DNA of 64,000 nt, from NCBI RefSeq assembly GCF_030463565.1, contig NC_134645.1, forward strand, positions 1,557,501 to 1,621,500, in the 5' to 3' direction. The notes beneath the pieces are model-generated. The model was not told the origin of the DNA. It made no database searches and saw nothing but the letters and a program-made list of their open reading frames with translations. The stretch's first letter is position 1, and each line of letters starts with the position of its first letter. Both the position numbers and the translations under genes were made by a program. The stretch is from Pelecanus crispus. Taxonomy: Eukaryota; Chordata; Aves; Pelecaniformes; Pelecanidae. Below are positions 10,531 to 22,146 of this stretch, piece after piece.

Positions 10531-12335
10531 CGATGACGTGGAGGTGGTGGTGGTGGGGGGGAGCGTTTGGCTTGAACAGCAGCGGGACGAAAATAGTGAA
10601 GTGGAAATTCACCTTCGCCTCGCCATCCAGCCCCCCGCGGGCGAGATTTTTTTTAAATTAAATCTCTTGATAAGCCATTCTGTGCCTGGCCGACGCTCTT
10701 GCAGCTCGCCGTGCCCGGCTCCAGCCTCCGCGGCGGGGGGGGCGAAGGCGTGGGAAGGGGGCGGCGGCCGCGGGGGATGCCTGGGGTGCGGGGTGGGTTT
10801 TTTGGGGTGCTTTTGGTCATTATTTCTCGGCACTAAATAGAGGAAGAATAAGTTTCAAACGAAGCGTGTTTTGTTTTGTCACAGGAAGTGGAGAGAGTAT
10901 TGGGAGAGCCGTGAGAGATTGACTTTAAAAATATATATATATATATATTCTGGCCCCCAAAATGCGACGTATTCGTGTCCGTCGTAGATAGGGGGTAAAT
11001 GCGGCTGGAGGGGGGAGCGGGGCGGCAGGACCCCCGTCCCCACGCGTCCCGGGGCGCCGAGGCTCGGGGCTGCGGTGGTCCGGCGGGGGACGGCAGCCCT
11101 TCCTGGGGGGGCAGCCGGCAGCCGTGCCCCGCGCCGGGGAGGCCGAAATTGTGGCCAGCTCCCGGCGAGGGGCCAGCGCCCCTTCGGCACCTCCGCTTTG
11201 GGAAACCGTTTGAGCTTTTATTTCGGGCAGGGCTTGGGCTCCGACGCTGACGGCAGCGGCAGCCTCAGGAAAAGGAGCCGGGTTTCACAATGTCTCATTC
11301 CTCCCCCAGCCGGGCTGCCCCGCCGCGCGCGCTAATTCTTTGAAAAACCCCAAAATTGGTTATTTCAAAGCCGGGGGGTTCGCCGGGGATGCGGCGCATC
11401 ACTTCCCTCTCCGGCAGCCCGGGAGAGCATCGCGCTGCCCCGGCCATAAACCCTGCCGAAGCGGGGTGGGGGACGGCTGCGAGCCTTTCCTTTCAGTTTA
11501 ATCACCCCCGAAAAAATGCCAAATTTAAGCCCCTCTGGTCCACGAGGGCTGGCAGCGTCCGAAATCAGCTCCCACCATCGGGCTTTGCTCGCTGGCACTT
11601 GGATGACTTTCATTTTAATTTTTTATTAAAAAAAAAAAAAAAAAACAACAAACCCCAAAACCTTCATCCTGCGGTATTGATTTGCTTTTTTGGTTTCGCT
11701 ATTAATATCGAATAGGTGCTAGATTGGTGGCATTTGTTTTCAGTGGTAAATGACAGCTCAACTGATTTAATGCATGCCGCGCTTAGAAAAGGAGGGCTCG
11801 GCCGGGATGGCTGGCGCGGCTTCGCGCCAACGGCTGGGAAAATACGGCGGAAAAACGTTGTCCGGGATGGGGAAAAAATCCAGTGGGTTGCATGGGGATG
11901 GGTTTGGCTGCTCCTGGGATGGGGGAAATGCAAAGAATTCAAATTAAAGTGAGGATGCTCGGGCAGGGCAAGGGAGTGGGCTGGGCGCTGCCCATGGCTG
12001 CCCTGGGGCTCGTCCCTGCCTTTGGGACAAAAATTCGGCCAAATGAACATTTTGGGGTTAAATGTGCCCTTTTTCTCGTTGCGCTGTGGCTTTTCTCTGC
12101 CTGTATTCGAGGCTGTACCGTCACTGAAAGGTTGCAAACAGTTTTGGGAACAAGATGTCTGCCTAAAGCATGACAGAATTGGCCACAAATTGCAGATGAG
12201 ACTGATAACAAAAGCCAACAACATAAAATATGTAGAAAAACAACACGTTAAAGGCTACAAGACCACTGAAGGGCTTTTTTGTGTGTTTTTTAACCAGTTC
12301 CCTTGCGATGGAAGTGAAAACACATGAAAAGAGAA

Positions 12336-12366
<31 letters not shown>

Positions 12367-13254
12367 CCTTTTCTTTCTTTCTTTCTCTCTTAAATCAGAT
12401 GCTCCCTCACCAAACCATGGCTGAAGCCGGTGGCCGGGCCGCTGCCGGGCAGCGCTGCCGGTACCTCCTGGGTGCAGGCAGCCCCTGCCTGCACCTGCCC
12501 CAGGTGCCTGCACCGTCCCCCCCCCCAGCCTTGGCGACTTTTAAAGCTTCATTTCTGCAGCCAACGAGTGCAGTTGAATTTTTTTTTTTTTTTTTTTTTT
12601 TTTGGTTGTTTAACCTTAAATATATTTCACATGCAGCACGCCGGTAACTCAGGGTTTTTTTCTCAAAGCAAAGGGGAAAACAGCCTGCAGCTACCTGCCT
12701 GGGGGGGTGGGGGGGGGGAGTTTTCTTTGTTTGAATACATCAGGCGTAGCTCAGAAATTAGGATGAGGTTTTTGTTTTTGTTCTACTTAGTTAATCTTTG
12801 TTTTTATAAATAAATACAAATAACTCAAACTGAAACTCGATGGCTTTGGTGATAATAAAAGAGCAGCCCTGGGGAAATTTTCTTCATTAACATGTTCTTT
12901 CACAGCCCACACTCGGGGTTTCGGTAGGAAAACTGCTTAACCTTTTCAGCAGCAGAAGCAAACGCTTTTTTTGAAGTCCAGGCATGCTAAAACCCGGGGT
13001 TCGCATCGCGAAGCTGGTTGCGCATCACCGGGCTTTGCCTTTATTTTAGGGGCCACGAGGGGAGAAGAAATTCTCTCAACCCCCAGCAGCACGGGTCCCC
13101 GTGGCCTTTCTCCCCTCCAGTCTCATTTTTCCCCATGTCAGGAGGGAAAACATTAAAAAAAAAAAAAAAAAAAAAAGAAGCAAGAAAATACTAAAAAAAC
13201 CCCAAGTGCTTCTTTTTTTGTTGTTGTTTTTCTGGTTTTGCGGGGCAGCTCTGT

Positions 13255-13400
13255 GCTCTGCCAGCTCTCTTACAACATACTAGTTTTTAGTATTTGCAGC
13301 TCACTTCCTGTATGAGGTTAGTTTGTTTATCATAAAAACCCTATTTTTAAACCCATTTCTGCCAATAAGTAATTTGAATGTTAATGTCAGGCGCTCGTGG
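13255..13400. promoter_or_regulatory. Candidate conserved non-coding element
   Basis: A compact AT-rich, low-CpG, non-repetitive block in GC-rich surroundings. It contains an ETS-type ACTTCCTGT, a forkhead-like TTTGTTTATC and a GCCAATAAG word within about 90 bp. The suggestion of conservation is based on composition and motif density alone. Confidence 0.2.
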
Positions 13401-15354
13401 CCGGTCCCCTGCCCTGTCCCGGTTGACAGGAGGGCTCTGCCGCCGCCGCCGGCCCCGGGAGGGATGGGTGCGGGGATTCTGTGCCACCAGCACCCCCATG
13501 GCCCCTGCCCCATGTCTCCTCCTCCGATGCTCAGGGGGCTTAGTTGTGTGTTTCAGAAAAAAAAAAAAAAAAAGGAGGATTTCAGAAAAATCCTGTATTT
13601 TTTTAACATAGGCCCACGGGCAGCCAACCCATGGCTGCAGCGCCGGCGTTGGGATGCTCCGGGATGCGGCTCTCGTTGCCCTTTCTCTTGCTCCAACGCT
13701 CTTCTCATCCTTCCTCGCGTGCCAGCCTGCACCGCTACGGAGACGCCAATTAGCGCCGGAGCCGTGCGCCGGCACGGGCAGCGGAGGGGATGCTCGGGGA
13801 AGCCGCGGTTTGCTGCCGCGCGCATCCCCCTGCCCCGCAGGGAATGGCTATCGCCCCGTCTTCCAACTTTATTTCCCCTAATTAACAGCCGAGAAAATGA
13901 TGTCTTTGTCAAAAAGTCTTTTGCTCGGCGCACGATGCCCGCAATCGCGCCAGGATGAAGCGTGCTTTAATTAGCGGCAGCCCGCCAAGGCTGGGAAGCG
14001 CAGGCTCCCCGCGTGCCCTCCTGGGAAAATTAACGTATGAGCCCGTCAAAAGGCCGGCGAGGAGCGATTCGTCAAATCAGGGAAGAAAAGGCCCCGTATC
14101 CCCCTGAGCCCCCCTGCCCTTGCCCAGCCGCGGCCGCGACGAGCAGCGCGGCACCGAGCAAGCCGTTGCCGCGAGAGCCGCGGGCGTCTCGGCTCCGCAG
14201 GACCAGCCGTCGCAGGTACCGCGGTGCCGCCAGCGGAACTAACCCATTAATCTCCCTTTTTATAGGGTAGCTCAAGGATTGCGGGGGGTCTTAATTTGCA
14301 GACTCCCCACAAAAGACCTGGAATCGGTCGGGCTGCTGGGGAAGGGCAGCAGAGGGTGGCGGCTTGCGGGCACCTCGCAGCAGGACCGTCCCCTTGGTCC
14401 TACCATCCTTGGGCTTGTCTTACACCGTACAAATATATACGCCCAGCCCCATGATACTGTCTATAACGCCCCCCCTTATTGCTTCCAGGGACCTCCCTGG
14501 CCCCGCTCCGGGGCAACCAGCCGTCTCCCAGCCCCGGCTACGCTGAGTTTGACCGGCGGAGAGGTCGACCATCCTAGAACCTGCCAGAAACACGAGAGAA
14601 ACCCGCTGGAAACAGTGAGCTTTGTTGCAATATGAAAATCAAATGCAAAGCTGGGTGGGTATTTTTAGCTGTTTAAGGCTGAACAGGTGTTTGAAAGGTC
14701 AGATGTGAGTTATTGGAAAAAAAAAAAAAAAAAACAGAGAAAGAGAGAGAGAGTGTGAGCGCCTGGCAGCATGGCGTTGTTGCTCCCATGGCACTGGATG
14801 GCCGCGGCGCGGCAGCCGTCGGCTGCGTGGCTTTGCCAAATTTACGGTGTTCAGCCCACGTCTGATGGGTGCTTTGGCTGGTGTGCCCTTCCAAGCCCCC
14901 CGCCGATCCCCGGCGAGCGCAACGCGCAACGTTAGCACCCAACTGGGGAGCTCGTCGTTGGCTTTGGTCGCTGGTCATTCCCGAGGCAGGCAGGGGTTAA
15001 GGGATGTGGGAATGTCCTGGGGTGGTTTCGGAGCTGGTCTGGCCAGGCTGAGGTCTTGTGTGTCCTCAACAGTGCGTGCACAAGGCAGTCATGAGTTTTT
15101 GGGGAGGGAGGGAGTGTAGAAAGCCTTCCTTCCAATGGACTCTGCAGCGGTGAGGCTTTCAGATGGCTTTTTCCATGAGCAAGTTGGTTTTGGTTTTTTT
15201 TTTTTTTTTTCCCTTTTCAAGGAATAAAGGAAGTTTGTCATCCTTAAAACAAAATTGCATGTGGCTTTAATTAGTTACTAAAGCAAAAATTTAAGACCGC
15301 AGGAAGAAAGGGCCTGTCTCTTGGGGCGGACCCAGATGATGTGTCTTTCATGGA

Positions 15355-15900
15355 CCTGGGCCGTGACCGCCTTGGACTTGGCCACGGCCAGCCTGGGCCA
15401 TGGCCAACCTGAACTTGGCCGTGCCCAGCCTGGGCCATGACCACCTTCGACCTCGGCCGTGACTGCCAACCTGGGCCGTGACCACCCTTGATCTTGGCCA
15501 CGGCCAACCTGGGCCATGGCCAACCTGAACTTGGCCGTGCCCAGCCTGGGCCATGACCACCTTCGACCTCGGCCGTGACTGCCAACCTGGGCCGTGACCA
15601 CCCTTGATCTTGGCCACGGCCAACCTGGGCCATGGCCAACCTGAACTTGGCCGTGCCCAACCTGGGCCATGACCACCTTTGACCTCGGCCGTGACTGCCA
15701 GCTTGGGCCGTGACCACCTGTGATCTTGGCCACGGCCAGCCTGGGCCGTGGCCAACCTGAACTTGGCCGTGCCCAACCTGGGCCATGACCACCTTTGACC
15801 TCGGCCATGGCTGCCAACTTGGGCTGTGACCACCCGTGATCTTGGCCACGGCCAGCCTGGGCCGTGGCCACCTTTACCTTGGCCATGGCCAACCTAGACC
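15355..15900. repeat. 116-bp tandem repeat, about 4.7 copies
   Basis: The phrase AACCTGAACTTGGCCGTGCC recurs at about 15406, 15522, 15638 and 15754, an exact 116-bp spacing. Each unit also has GGCCATGACCACC and TGATCTTGGCCACGGCC, so smaller internal similarities (GGCCATG, GGCCGTG) suggest the 116-mer itself grew from a shorter repeat. Open frames on the minus strand are repeat artefacts. Confidence 0.93.
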
Positions 15901-17239
15901 AGGCGATGGCCAAGCCCGTGCCCAAAGGCGAGATCCCGCCAGCGCTGTGGCCCGCTGCGTGTTGCTTGCGGGCTGGCGTTTCTCTTCCCTGTTGTCTCGC
16001 CAAGGTCACCGGGTTCAGGCAGGCAGTGAGCTCCTTCCAGCATGAGTCACGGTGAAGATAAACCGAGAGCACGAGGTGTGACAATTTGCCTGCACAGGCC
16101 ATTGGGTTCCAAATGCCAATGGGACCAAAGAGCCACGGGCAGAGCGGGGCCAGCAGCTGCCAGAGCCTCGGCTGGGCAATAAAGCCTTTTTTTTTTTTTT
16201 TTTTTGAGCTAAAGAAGCCCCCAAAATAGCACCTGAAACCAATAAACTTCCCTTTCAGGAACTTCTGTAATTTGAAACACACACGAGAACAAAAAAAAAA
16301 AATCCAGAATTTTTTTACAGTTGTTTGTCAAGTAGGACTTTTGGGGTTGCTTTTTTTTTTTTCCAGCTAGCGGGTGCCGGGAGCGCTCGGCACGGCAGCA
16401 CCCGGCACGGGCTGCGGCTTCCCGGGGACTTCTCAATCTGCTTTTCCCCCCAGTTTCTTCCTGCCTTTCAGCCTTCCCAGCTGACGCACGGTCCCACCGC
16501 GTTGCGTCACGCAGCCCCAACCCCGGCTGCCCAGCTGGTATTTTGGAAGAAAGCAGCTAAAAATATCCCACCCCCCGCCGTGCCTGGCGCACAGGATGGG
16601 CCAGCAGCTCACCTCCTTTGAGAAAAAGAAGAAAAAAAAAAAAAAAAAAAAATCAAGCAGCGAGCCCACAGCCACGCTTTACAAGCTTGGTTTGCGCGTG
16701 CGGCATCGCCGCGGACCTTCGAAATGGGAATTAAAATGGGATGCCAGGCAAGGAGCGGGGAGAAGGCAGCCCCGGGACGCGGGTGCGACCATCTCGTAAA
16801 AATATTGGATGTTTCTGCAGGTCCCACCTTCCCCCTGCCGCCCCGTTTTTGGCATGCAACGCTCTCCCTCCGTGATAACCGTATCGATCGTCTTTTTTAT
16901 TTATTAGCCTTTAAACAATTTATGGGGGTCTTCCAAAAGACGCACGCACGCCCCGGTCCCAAGGGGAGCAACCAAATCCATCCCCGTGCACCTCGGCTCG
17001 CCCGTCCCCCTCGTCCCTGCCACCCCCCCACTTAATTTAGGATCCTCCGCCGTCACCGCTTATCCGCTCCTTTTCCGCCAAGAGCCGCACGGGAGCAGGC
17101 TCACCGGAGCGTTGGGCCGAAGCGCGGCCGACGCCGTGGGTTATCTGCCATCCCGCACCGGCGGTGAAATAAAAGGGCAGAAATGGGATGGAGGGCCAAG
17201 GCGGGAGGGAGGTGGGATGGTCATTTTTCGAAACAGGTT
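15901..17239. other. Non-coding DNA, no gene recognised
   Basis: About 1.3 kb of mixed composition with several A or T homopolymers (about 16186-16205, 16290-16301, 16347-16361, 16631-16651). No exon, RNA gene or mobile element is recognised. Confidence 0.4.
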
Positions 17240-17810
17240 TTGATTCGACTTAAGGAAATCGTAACAAAATACTAATGTAAAATAACAAAATAAAAGTAAT
17301 AACAACGTACTAAAACAAAACTAAAGGCATTTTAAGTAACAAAATGGAAATGAGGTTAAAACAAAATGAAAATGATGCTAAAACAAAATGAAAATCATGT
17401 AAAACAAAACAAACAACAATCATGTTAAAACACAAATCATGTTAAAACAAAATAAAAATCATGTAAAAACAAAATAAAAATCATGTAAAAACAAAATAAA
17501 AATCATGGTAAAACAAAAATCATGTTAAAACAAAATAAAAATCATGGTAAAACAAAAATCATGTTAAAACAAAATAAAAATCATGGTAAAACAAAATAAA
17601 AATCATGGTAAAACAAAAATCATGGTAAAACAAAATAAAAATCATGGTAAAACAAAATAAAAATCATGGTAAAACAAAATAAAAATCATGGTAAAACAAA
17701 AATCATGGTAAAACAAAATAAAAATCATGTAAAACCAAAATAAAAATCATGTTAAACCAAAATAAAAATCATGTTAAACCAAAATAAAAATCATGTAAAA
17801 CAAACCCCCA
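17240..17810. repeat. A-rich minisatellite (AAAACAAAATAAAAATCATGG type)
   Basis: Repeats of about 17 and 22 bp built on AAAACAAAATAAAAATCATG, starting with diverged copies near 17240 and becoming regular after 17400. Short (AAAACAAAAATCATGG) and long units alternate irregularly. Confidence 0.92.
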
Positions 17811-18279
17811 TCTTCCCCAAACTTCTCCCGTAACTATGAAAACCGGCTGGGGATGGGGAGGGAGGAGACGCCCAGGGGTTGGGTTTGAGCCCCTGCCTAC
17901 ACAGCCCCGTAAATACATCTGTGCCCATAAATGTAGGGAAAAAAAGGGAAAAAAAAAAAAAAAAAAAAAGCCAACCCATAGCCCAGAGCACTTCCAGCCG
18001 GGGCGGCGGAGGTGCTGCTCTTGGGTTTGGAAGCGCTGGAGGCAGCATCTTGCAAACCAGCTTCATTGAACAGACACCTTCGAGCCTGCCGGGAACGTCA
18101 AGGCGTCTCCGAGCAGAAGGAAACCCCGGGTACGTGCCCGCATCCTGGAGCTGGGGGAGAACTGGTGATAAACCGGGAGAACTGGTGATAAACCAACAAA
18201 TATCCCCTCCCCAGCCCTTCCTCAGGTGATCGAGCCCCCAAAGAAAACAGCACTCCTGACAAATAGTTGAAAGTTTTGG
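17811..18279. other. Spacer beyond the BCL2L11 3' end, no gene recognised
   Basis: About 470 bp of unremarkable sequence with an A-run at 17950-17970. Nothing else supported. Confidence 0.4.
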
Positions 18280-18293
18280 TTTTTTTTTTTTTT

Positions 18294-18299
18294 TTTAAT
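18294..18299 (-). terminator. BCL2L11: Candidate polyadenylation signal ATTAAA for BCL2L11
   Basis: TTTAAT on the plus strand reads ATTAAA on the coding strand, just before a genomic A-run. ATTAAA is the second commonest vertebrate signal. The adjoining A-run makes this a weak call, and other hexamers lie closer to the stop codon. Confidence 0.3.
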
Positions 18300-18399
18300 T
18301 CATATAAAACTCATTAAGAACATAAAAGATCGCATCTTAAAAAAAAAAAAAAAAAACAACCAAAAAAAACCCCCAAAGATCTGCAATTATTTACAGCAG

Positions 18400-18407
18400 T
18401 ATTGCAC
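18400..18407 (-). promoter_or_regulatory. BCL2L11: miR-25/32/92 seed match (8mer) in BCL2L11 3' UTR
   Basis: TATTGCAC on the plus strand reads GTGCAATA on the mRNA strand, an 8mer for the miR-25/32/92 seed. BIM is an established target of this family. Confidence 0.5.
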
Positions 18408-18443
18408 AAGTAAAGTGGCAATTACCCTGTCCAAAATTCATCA

Positions 18444-18450
18444 GTGCAAA
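18444..18450 (-). promoter_or_regulatory. BCL2L11: miR-19 seed match (7mer) in BCL2L11 3' UTR
   Basis: GTGCAAA on the plus strand reads TTTGCAC on the mRNA strand, a 7mer for miR-19a/b. It lies 37 bases from the miR-92 site. Confidence 0.45.
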
Positions 18451-18483
18451 ACACAAGTAAGCCAGGGAAATTGCAGTAAAAAA

Positions 18484-18491
18484 TGCTACAT
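18484..18491 (-). promoter_or_regulatory. BCL2L11: miR-221/222 seed match (8mer) in BCL2L11 3' UTR
   Basis: TGCTACAT on the plus strand reads ATGTAGCA on the mRNA strand, an 8mer for miR-221/222, which has been reported to repress BIM. Confidence 0.4.
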
Positions 18492-19094
18492 ACGCTGGGT
18501 CCTGTGAAACGAGTTAGTGATTGATTCGTCAGCGCGTCAGCGCGCGCTGGTGGTACCTCCTGTTAACGCTGGTCCAGGGAAAAGTGGCCGAGCTGGAGAA
18601 AAATGTGGCTTTTAAAAAAGGGGGGGGGGCGGCAAAAAAGAAGCCAAATTCCCACTGAATTTTGCTAATGCTGAAGTCTTTGACGTGCCTAAATCACTAC
18701 GGGGAAGTGGGACTTAGGCACTTTCAGAAAAAAAAAAAAAAAAAATCTCATTATCCTAACCATATTGGCTGCACTGCCGGGAGAAGACAGCGCTTTGGAA
18801 GGTGATCCATCGCTTCTTGCAGGGGCAGGGAGAAGGGGGAAACAAAATCTTTACAGGAACTTAAATAAGCAGAAAATAAATATACATTTCTACAAGTTAC
18901 AGCATTATGGAACAGTAGAGTGCATTAATTACGGGGGGGGGGGGGGGGTGGGTGGGGGGGGAAGAATCTACAGTATTTACCAAGGTCAATTCTAAAAAAA
19001 GTTTAGGGGAAAAAAAAAAAAGTAATTTTTTTTTTTTTTCTTTTTTTACTTATAAGCTGTACAAAACTTACATGAGAGAAAGGAAAGGAAATAC

Positions 19095-19101
19095 ATTGCA
19101 C
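19095..19101 (-). promoter_or_regulatory. BCL2L11: Second miR-25/32/92 seed match (7mer)
   Basis: ATTGCAC on the plus strand reads GTGCAAT on the mRNA strand. It is ten bases from the miR-24 site. Confidence 0.45.
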
Positions 19102-19110
19102 ACAGATATT

Positions 19111-19118
19111 TGGCTCAG
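19111..19118 (-). promoter_or_regulatory. BCL2L11: miR-24 seed match (8mer) in BCL2L11 3' UTR
   Basis: TGGCTCAG on the plus strand reads CTGAGCCA on the mRNA strand, an 8mer for miR-24, a reported BIM regulator. Confidence 0.35.
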
Positions 19119-19616
19119 ATGATGAAAATAATATGGTGCCCTACTCTAATAAATATTCAGGTATTTACAGTTATGCAGAAGAGAAGCGTTAACGCATCGC
19201 GTGAGATCGCCCAGGAACAAATCTGGTTTCCCCGCAAGCAAGGAAAACTCTTCATCGCATCCTTTCGGCAGAACAGAGACCACAGCTTACGCTTAAAATG
19301 ACCCACGGCGCGCAGCCAGAACAAGCACAGCCGCTATTTAAAAACATCAATTCTTCTGTTTAGAGGCTTTTTGGGGTTGGGTTTTTTTGGTTTTTTCCCC
19401 CTAAACTCTACGGGGGTGAAACGTGGTTTTTGGGGGCTCATTTTCCTACGCCTATCTTTTGGCCGGGAATGCCTCCTGCGGAGAAGTCCCAGGCAGACAG
19501 TGCCAATACATTGATTTTTTTGTTGTTTTTTTTTTTTTTTTAAAAAATCCTTAATTAAAATTAATACAATTTTTGTCTCCATCATTGGCTGGGGCAGCCC
19601 GGCGGGGAGGACGGGG

Positions 19617-19624
19617 TAAAGTGC
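19617..19624 (-). promoter_or_regulatory. BCL2L11: miR-17/20/106 seed match (8mer) in BCL2L11 3' UTR
   Basis: TAAAGTGC on the plus strand reads GCACTTTA on the mRNA strand, a perfect 8mer for the miR-17 seed family, the best known repressor of BIM. Confidence 0.5.
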
Positions 19625-20043
19625 TCGGCATTTCTTTGGCGTACTCCAAGGGACACATTCTGGGCGGCGCGGGTGCCGGCGGGATGCCGGGATGCCGTAA
19701 GGCTGCGAGACCCGAAAGCACCGTTTCATCCGCTGGCGAGGGATGAAACTCAACCGGGGAGAAAAATCTCGTTTGGCTTCCCCCTCCGCTGCCAAATTTT
19801 GTATTTTTTTTTTAATTTTAATTTTATCAACAGCCATGCAATTCCACGTAGGTTCCCGTGGGGAAACCTGCGGCGGCGGCGGCCTCCCTGCTGGGGTTTT
19901 CTATAAAAACCCTACGGAAAAAAAGCGATGGCTCGAGCACGGCTGGGGCAGCGCAGCTAAGGTGAGCCAAAACCACTGGGACGAGGAGCAGGAACTTGCC
20001 CTGGCCAAGCTCACCGGGTATTTTAACCGCTCGCTCTCCACCA

Positions 20044-20050
20044 GTGCAAA
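20044..20050 (-). promoter_or_regulatory. BCL2L11: Second miR-19 seed match (7mer)
   Basis: GTGCAAA on the plus strand reads TTTGCAC on the mRNA strand, a second miR-19 7mer in the same 3' UTR. Confidence 0.4.
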
Positions 20051-21339
20051 GGTTCCCCCCACACCCTCACCAAAATTCCAAAAAAAAAAAAAATCTTTCC
20101 TAAACGTCCCCTGCTCCTGCAGCCGCGGCCAACTCCTGCAACCCACGCTCACCGCGCAGGTCCAAAAAGAATAATAATAATAATAATAAAAAAAAAAATG
20201 TAAAATGCAATTTCAAAAATCACTCCCGAATCCTGCCGAGGAGTGCAACCGGAGGCACGCAGCCCCGCACCGGCACCACTCGCCGACCCGACGGGCAGCC
20301 GGTGCACGGAGGTGAGATTGTGCAGTTTGTCCATCGTTAAAAACGCTAATGATCGCACATGGCACTCAACAGCTTCCCCCTGCGCGCGTATCGCAGGAAA
20401 AAACGCTATCTCGGGCTTGGGGTTGGGGGTTTATAATTTTTTTTTTTTTTTTTTTTTTCCTATGGTGCTGGTGAAACCAGAAATAAACCGGCGGCGTTTG
20501 GGGTTTGAGGACCACCTGCACCGGGAAGGGGCAGCTCCGGAGGCAGAGAGGGGTACGTTTGTGCATAGATGGGGGGGGGGGCGGAGCGGCCACCCCCCCA
20601 AAAAAGCACCCGCTGTGCAGCAGTCGCCCGCCCGCGAGATGAAGCGGAGACGGGGGGGGACCCCCGAGGAGACAGACCTGCTTCCTCCGCCAAGCCCTCG
20701 GGGGTCTCCGGGAGATGCCCTGGGACAGCGTGGAGCGCCCGGTCGGGCCTTCCCGGCGGGAAGGAGGGCGGTTTGGGAGGAGTCGGCGGGGAGCAGACCC
20801 CAGGCAGCGTGTCGCCGGCTGGATCCGTACCAGGTCGGCATCTTCCAGCTGCATCCCAGCGCACCGGCATCCGGGCTCTTCACGCCGACGGTCCCACCCC
20901 GCTCATCCCCCTGGTCCAGCGTGTCCTGGCCAAACACACAGGATCCCGGGGCGGGGCGGGGGGGGGAAAAAAAGAAAAAAAAAAATTTTAAAAAAAAATC
21001 CAGCGCCTTAAAAACCCTCCTGGGTTGAAGAGCAAGGTACAAGCAACGCCTTGAAACAGTTCCTGAAGTTGGGCAGCAGGAGCTGTCGTCTCCGGGTGCA
21101 ACGCGGCGGCGTGCCGGGAAGTTTTTACCTGCCTCCGAGAACGTGTTATTGCTGAACTACTCAGTCACCGATGTTATATATTATATATAGTATTATACAA
21201 TACGCAAGCGTTTTCACACGTTTTTTATAGAAAGAATTTCTTTAAAAAAAGGCAACCTGGTGGATTGGTTTTTTTTGGTTGGTTGGTTGGTTGTGATATT
21301 TTGGATGCCGGGGAGTCTGACAGATAAATCTTGAAGTTC

Positions 21340-21485
21340 AGAGTGTTAAAAAAAAAAAAAATTAAAAAAAATTTAAAAAAAATTTAAAAAAATTTAAAAA
21401 AATTTAAAAAAATTAAAAAAATTTAAAAAAATTTAAAAAAATTTAAAAAAAATTTAAAAAAATTTAAAAAAAATTTAAAAAAATC
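21340..21485. repeat. Simple repeat (AATTTAAAAAA)n
   Basis: About 12 copies of a 10-12 bp A/T-only unit, inside the BCL2L11 3' UTR. On the mRNA strand it is U-rich with regular AAAUU words. Confidence 0.9.
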
Positions 21486-21753
21486 AGTCAGCAGGAAATA
21501 GGCTATTTGCATGATGCAAATGAAGGTGGATTTGGGGGTAGCATTAGGTATTTACAGGTAAAAGAAGTGCTGATTTAAATCCCTCTGCCCGTCTCCCATC
21601 AGCGCCATCCTTTTCCGCGGGCAAACGCCCAGGAGGCAAAGGGCGAGGCGAGGGCTCCGCGAGTCTCCGCGATGAGGTCGGCGAGGCAAGGCAGGGTTTC
21701 CCGCTGGTTTATCCCAGACGAGCCGACGGGTTTCCAGAAATGATGACAAATAA

Positions 21754-21784
<31 letters not shown>

Positions 21785-22071
21785 ATCGCTGTTGAATATT
21801 GACTCTGAGACTCAATTGGAGAAATTAAAAAAAAAAAAAAAAAAATAGTAAGAGAGTTGAGCGAAATGCAGTAAACGCCACTCTCGATGCGGGATTTTGT
21901 CCGGAGAGCCCCAGCAGATCGGCGTGGGATGTCCACCCTCATCCGCCGGCCCCCACCGCGCGTCCCGGGGGAGAGGGCGGGGTGGGAGCCCCGCGTCCGT
22001 CCGTCTGTCCGCCCTCCCCGGGCTTTCCCAAGGAGCAAACAAGTCCCGGTGCCTCGGGACGCGCCCGGCGC

Positions 22072-22146
22072 TCAGCGCATCCTCCAGATGACGCGGATGA
22101 TGTAACACAGGAGGAGCAAAAACCAGGGGTTTCTCGCCTCGAAAGC
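22072..22146 (-). CDS. BCL2L11: BCL2L11 terminal coding exon (C-terminal membrane-targeting tail)
   Basis: Residues 157-180 and the TGA stop at 22072-22074. The acceptor follows a pyrimidine tract CTCTCTTCTCTCTCCTCG ending TTTTAG. The exon reads [13 protein letters not shown], then [11 protein letters not shown], aligning with the human exon that ends RLLRYIVRLVWRMH. The conserved pattern is the aromatic-isoleucine-Arg-hydrophobic-WRM ending. The long Leu run and Cys170 differ from the mammalian tail. The exon is too short to show as an open frame of its own. Confidence 0.9.
   Translation of the reverse strand, partial: AFEARNPWFLLLLCYIIRVIWRMR

Larger units (their letters stand above)
9080..15350. 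other. Intergenic non-coding DNA, no gene recognised
   Basis: About 6 kb of alternating GC-rich and AT-rich single-copy sequence with frequent A or T homopolymer runs. I found no exon with paired splice sites and a recognisable protein. Some AT-rich, non-repetitive patches stand out from their GC-rich surroundings and may be conserved non-coding elements; the clearest are given as separate entries. Confidence 0.45.
18280..22071 (-). other. BCL2L11: BCL2L11 3' untranslated region (extent inferred)
   Basis: This follows directly after the BCL2L11 stop codon on the minus strand. A long 3' UTR is usual for BIM mRNAs in vertebrates. The lower end is inferred from a polyadenylation-type ATTAAA at 18294-18299 and from a dense set of microRNA seed matches up to 18.4 kb. 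It holds C-runs (complement of the G-run at 18933-18961), A/T homopolymers and an A/T-rich simple repeat at 21340-21485. RNA reads are needed to fix the true end; an earlier polyadenylation site is possible. Confidence 0.55.

Noticed and set aside
9080-18280. Short open frames in the left intergenic region as exons
   Set aside because: None has paired splice signals with phase agreement, and none resembles a known protein; many run through homopolymers.
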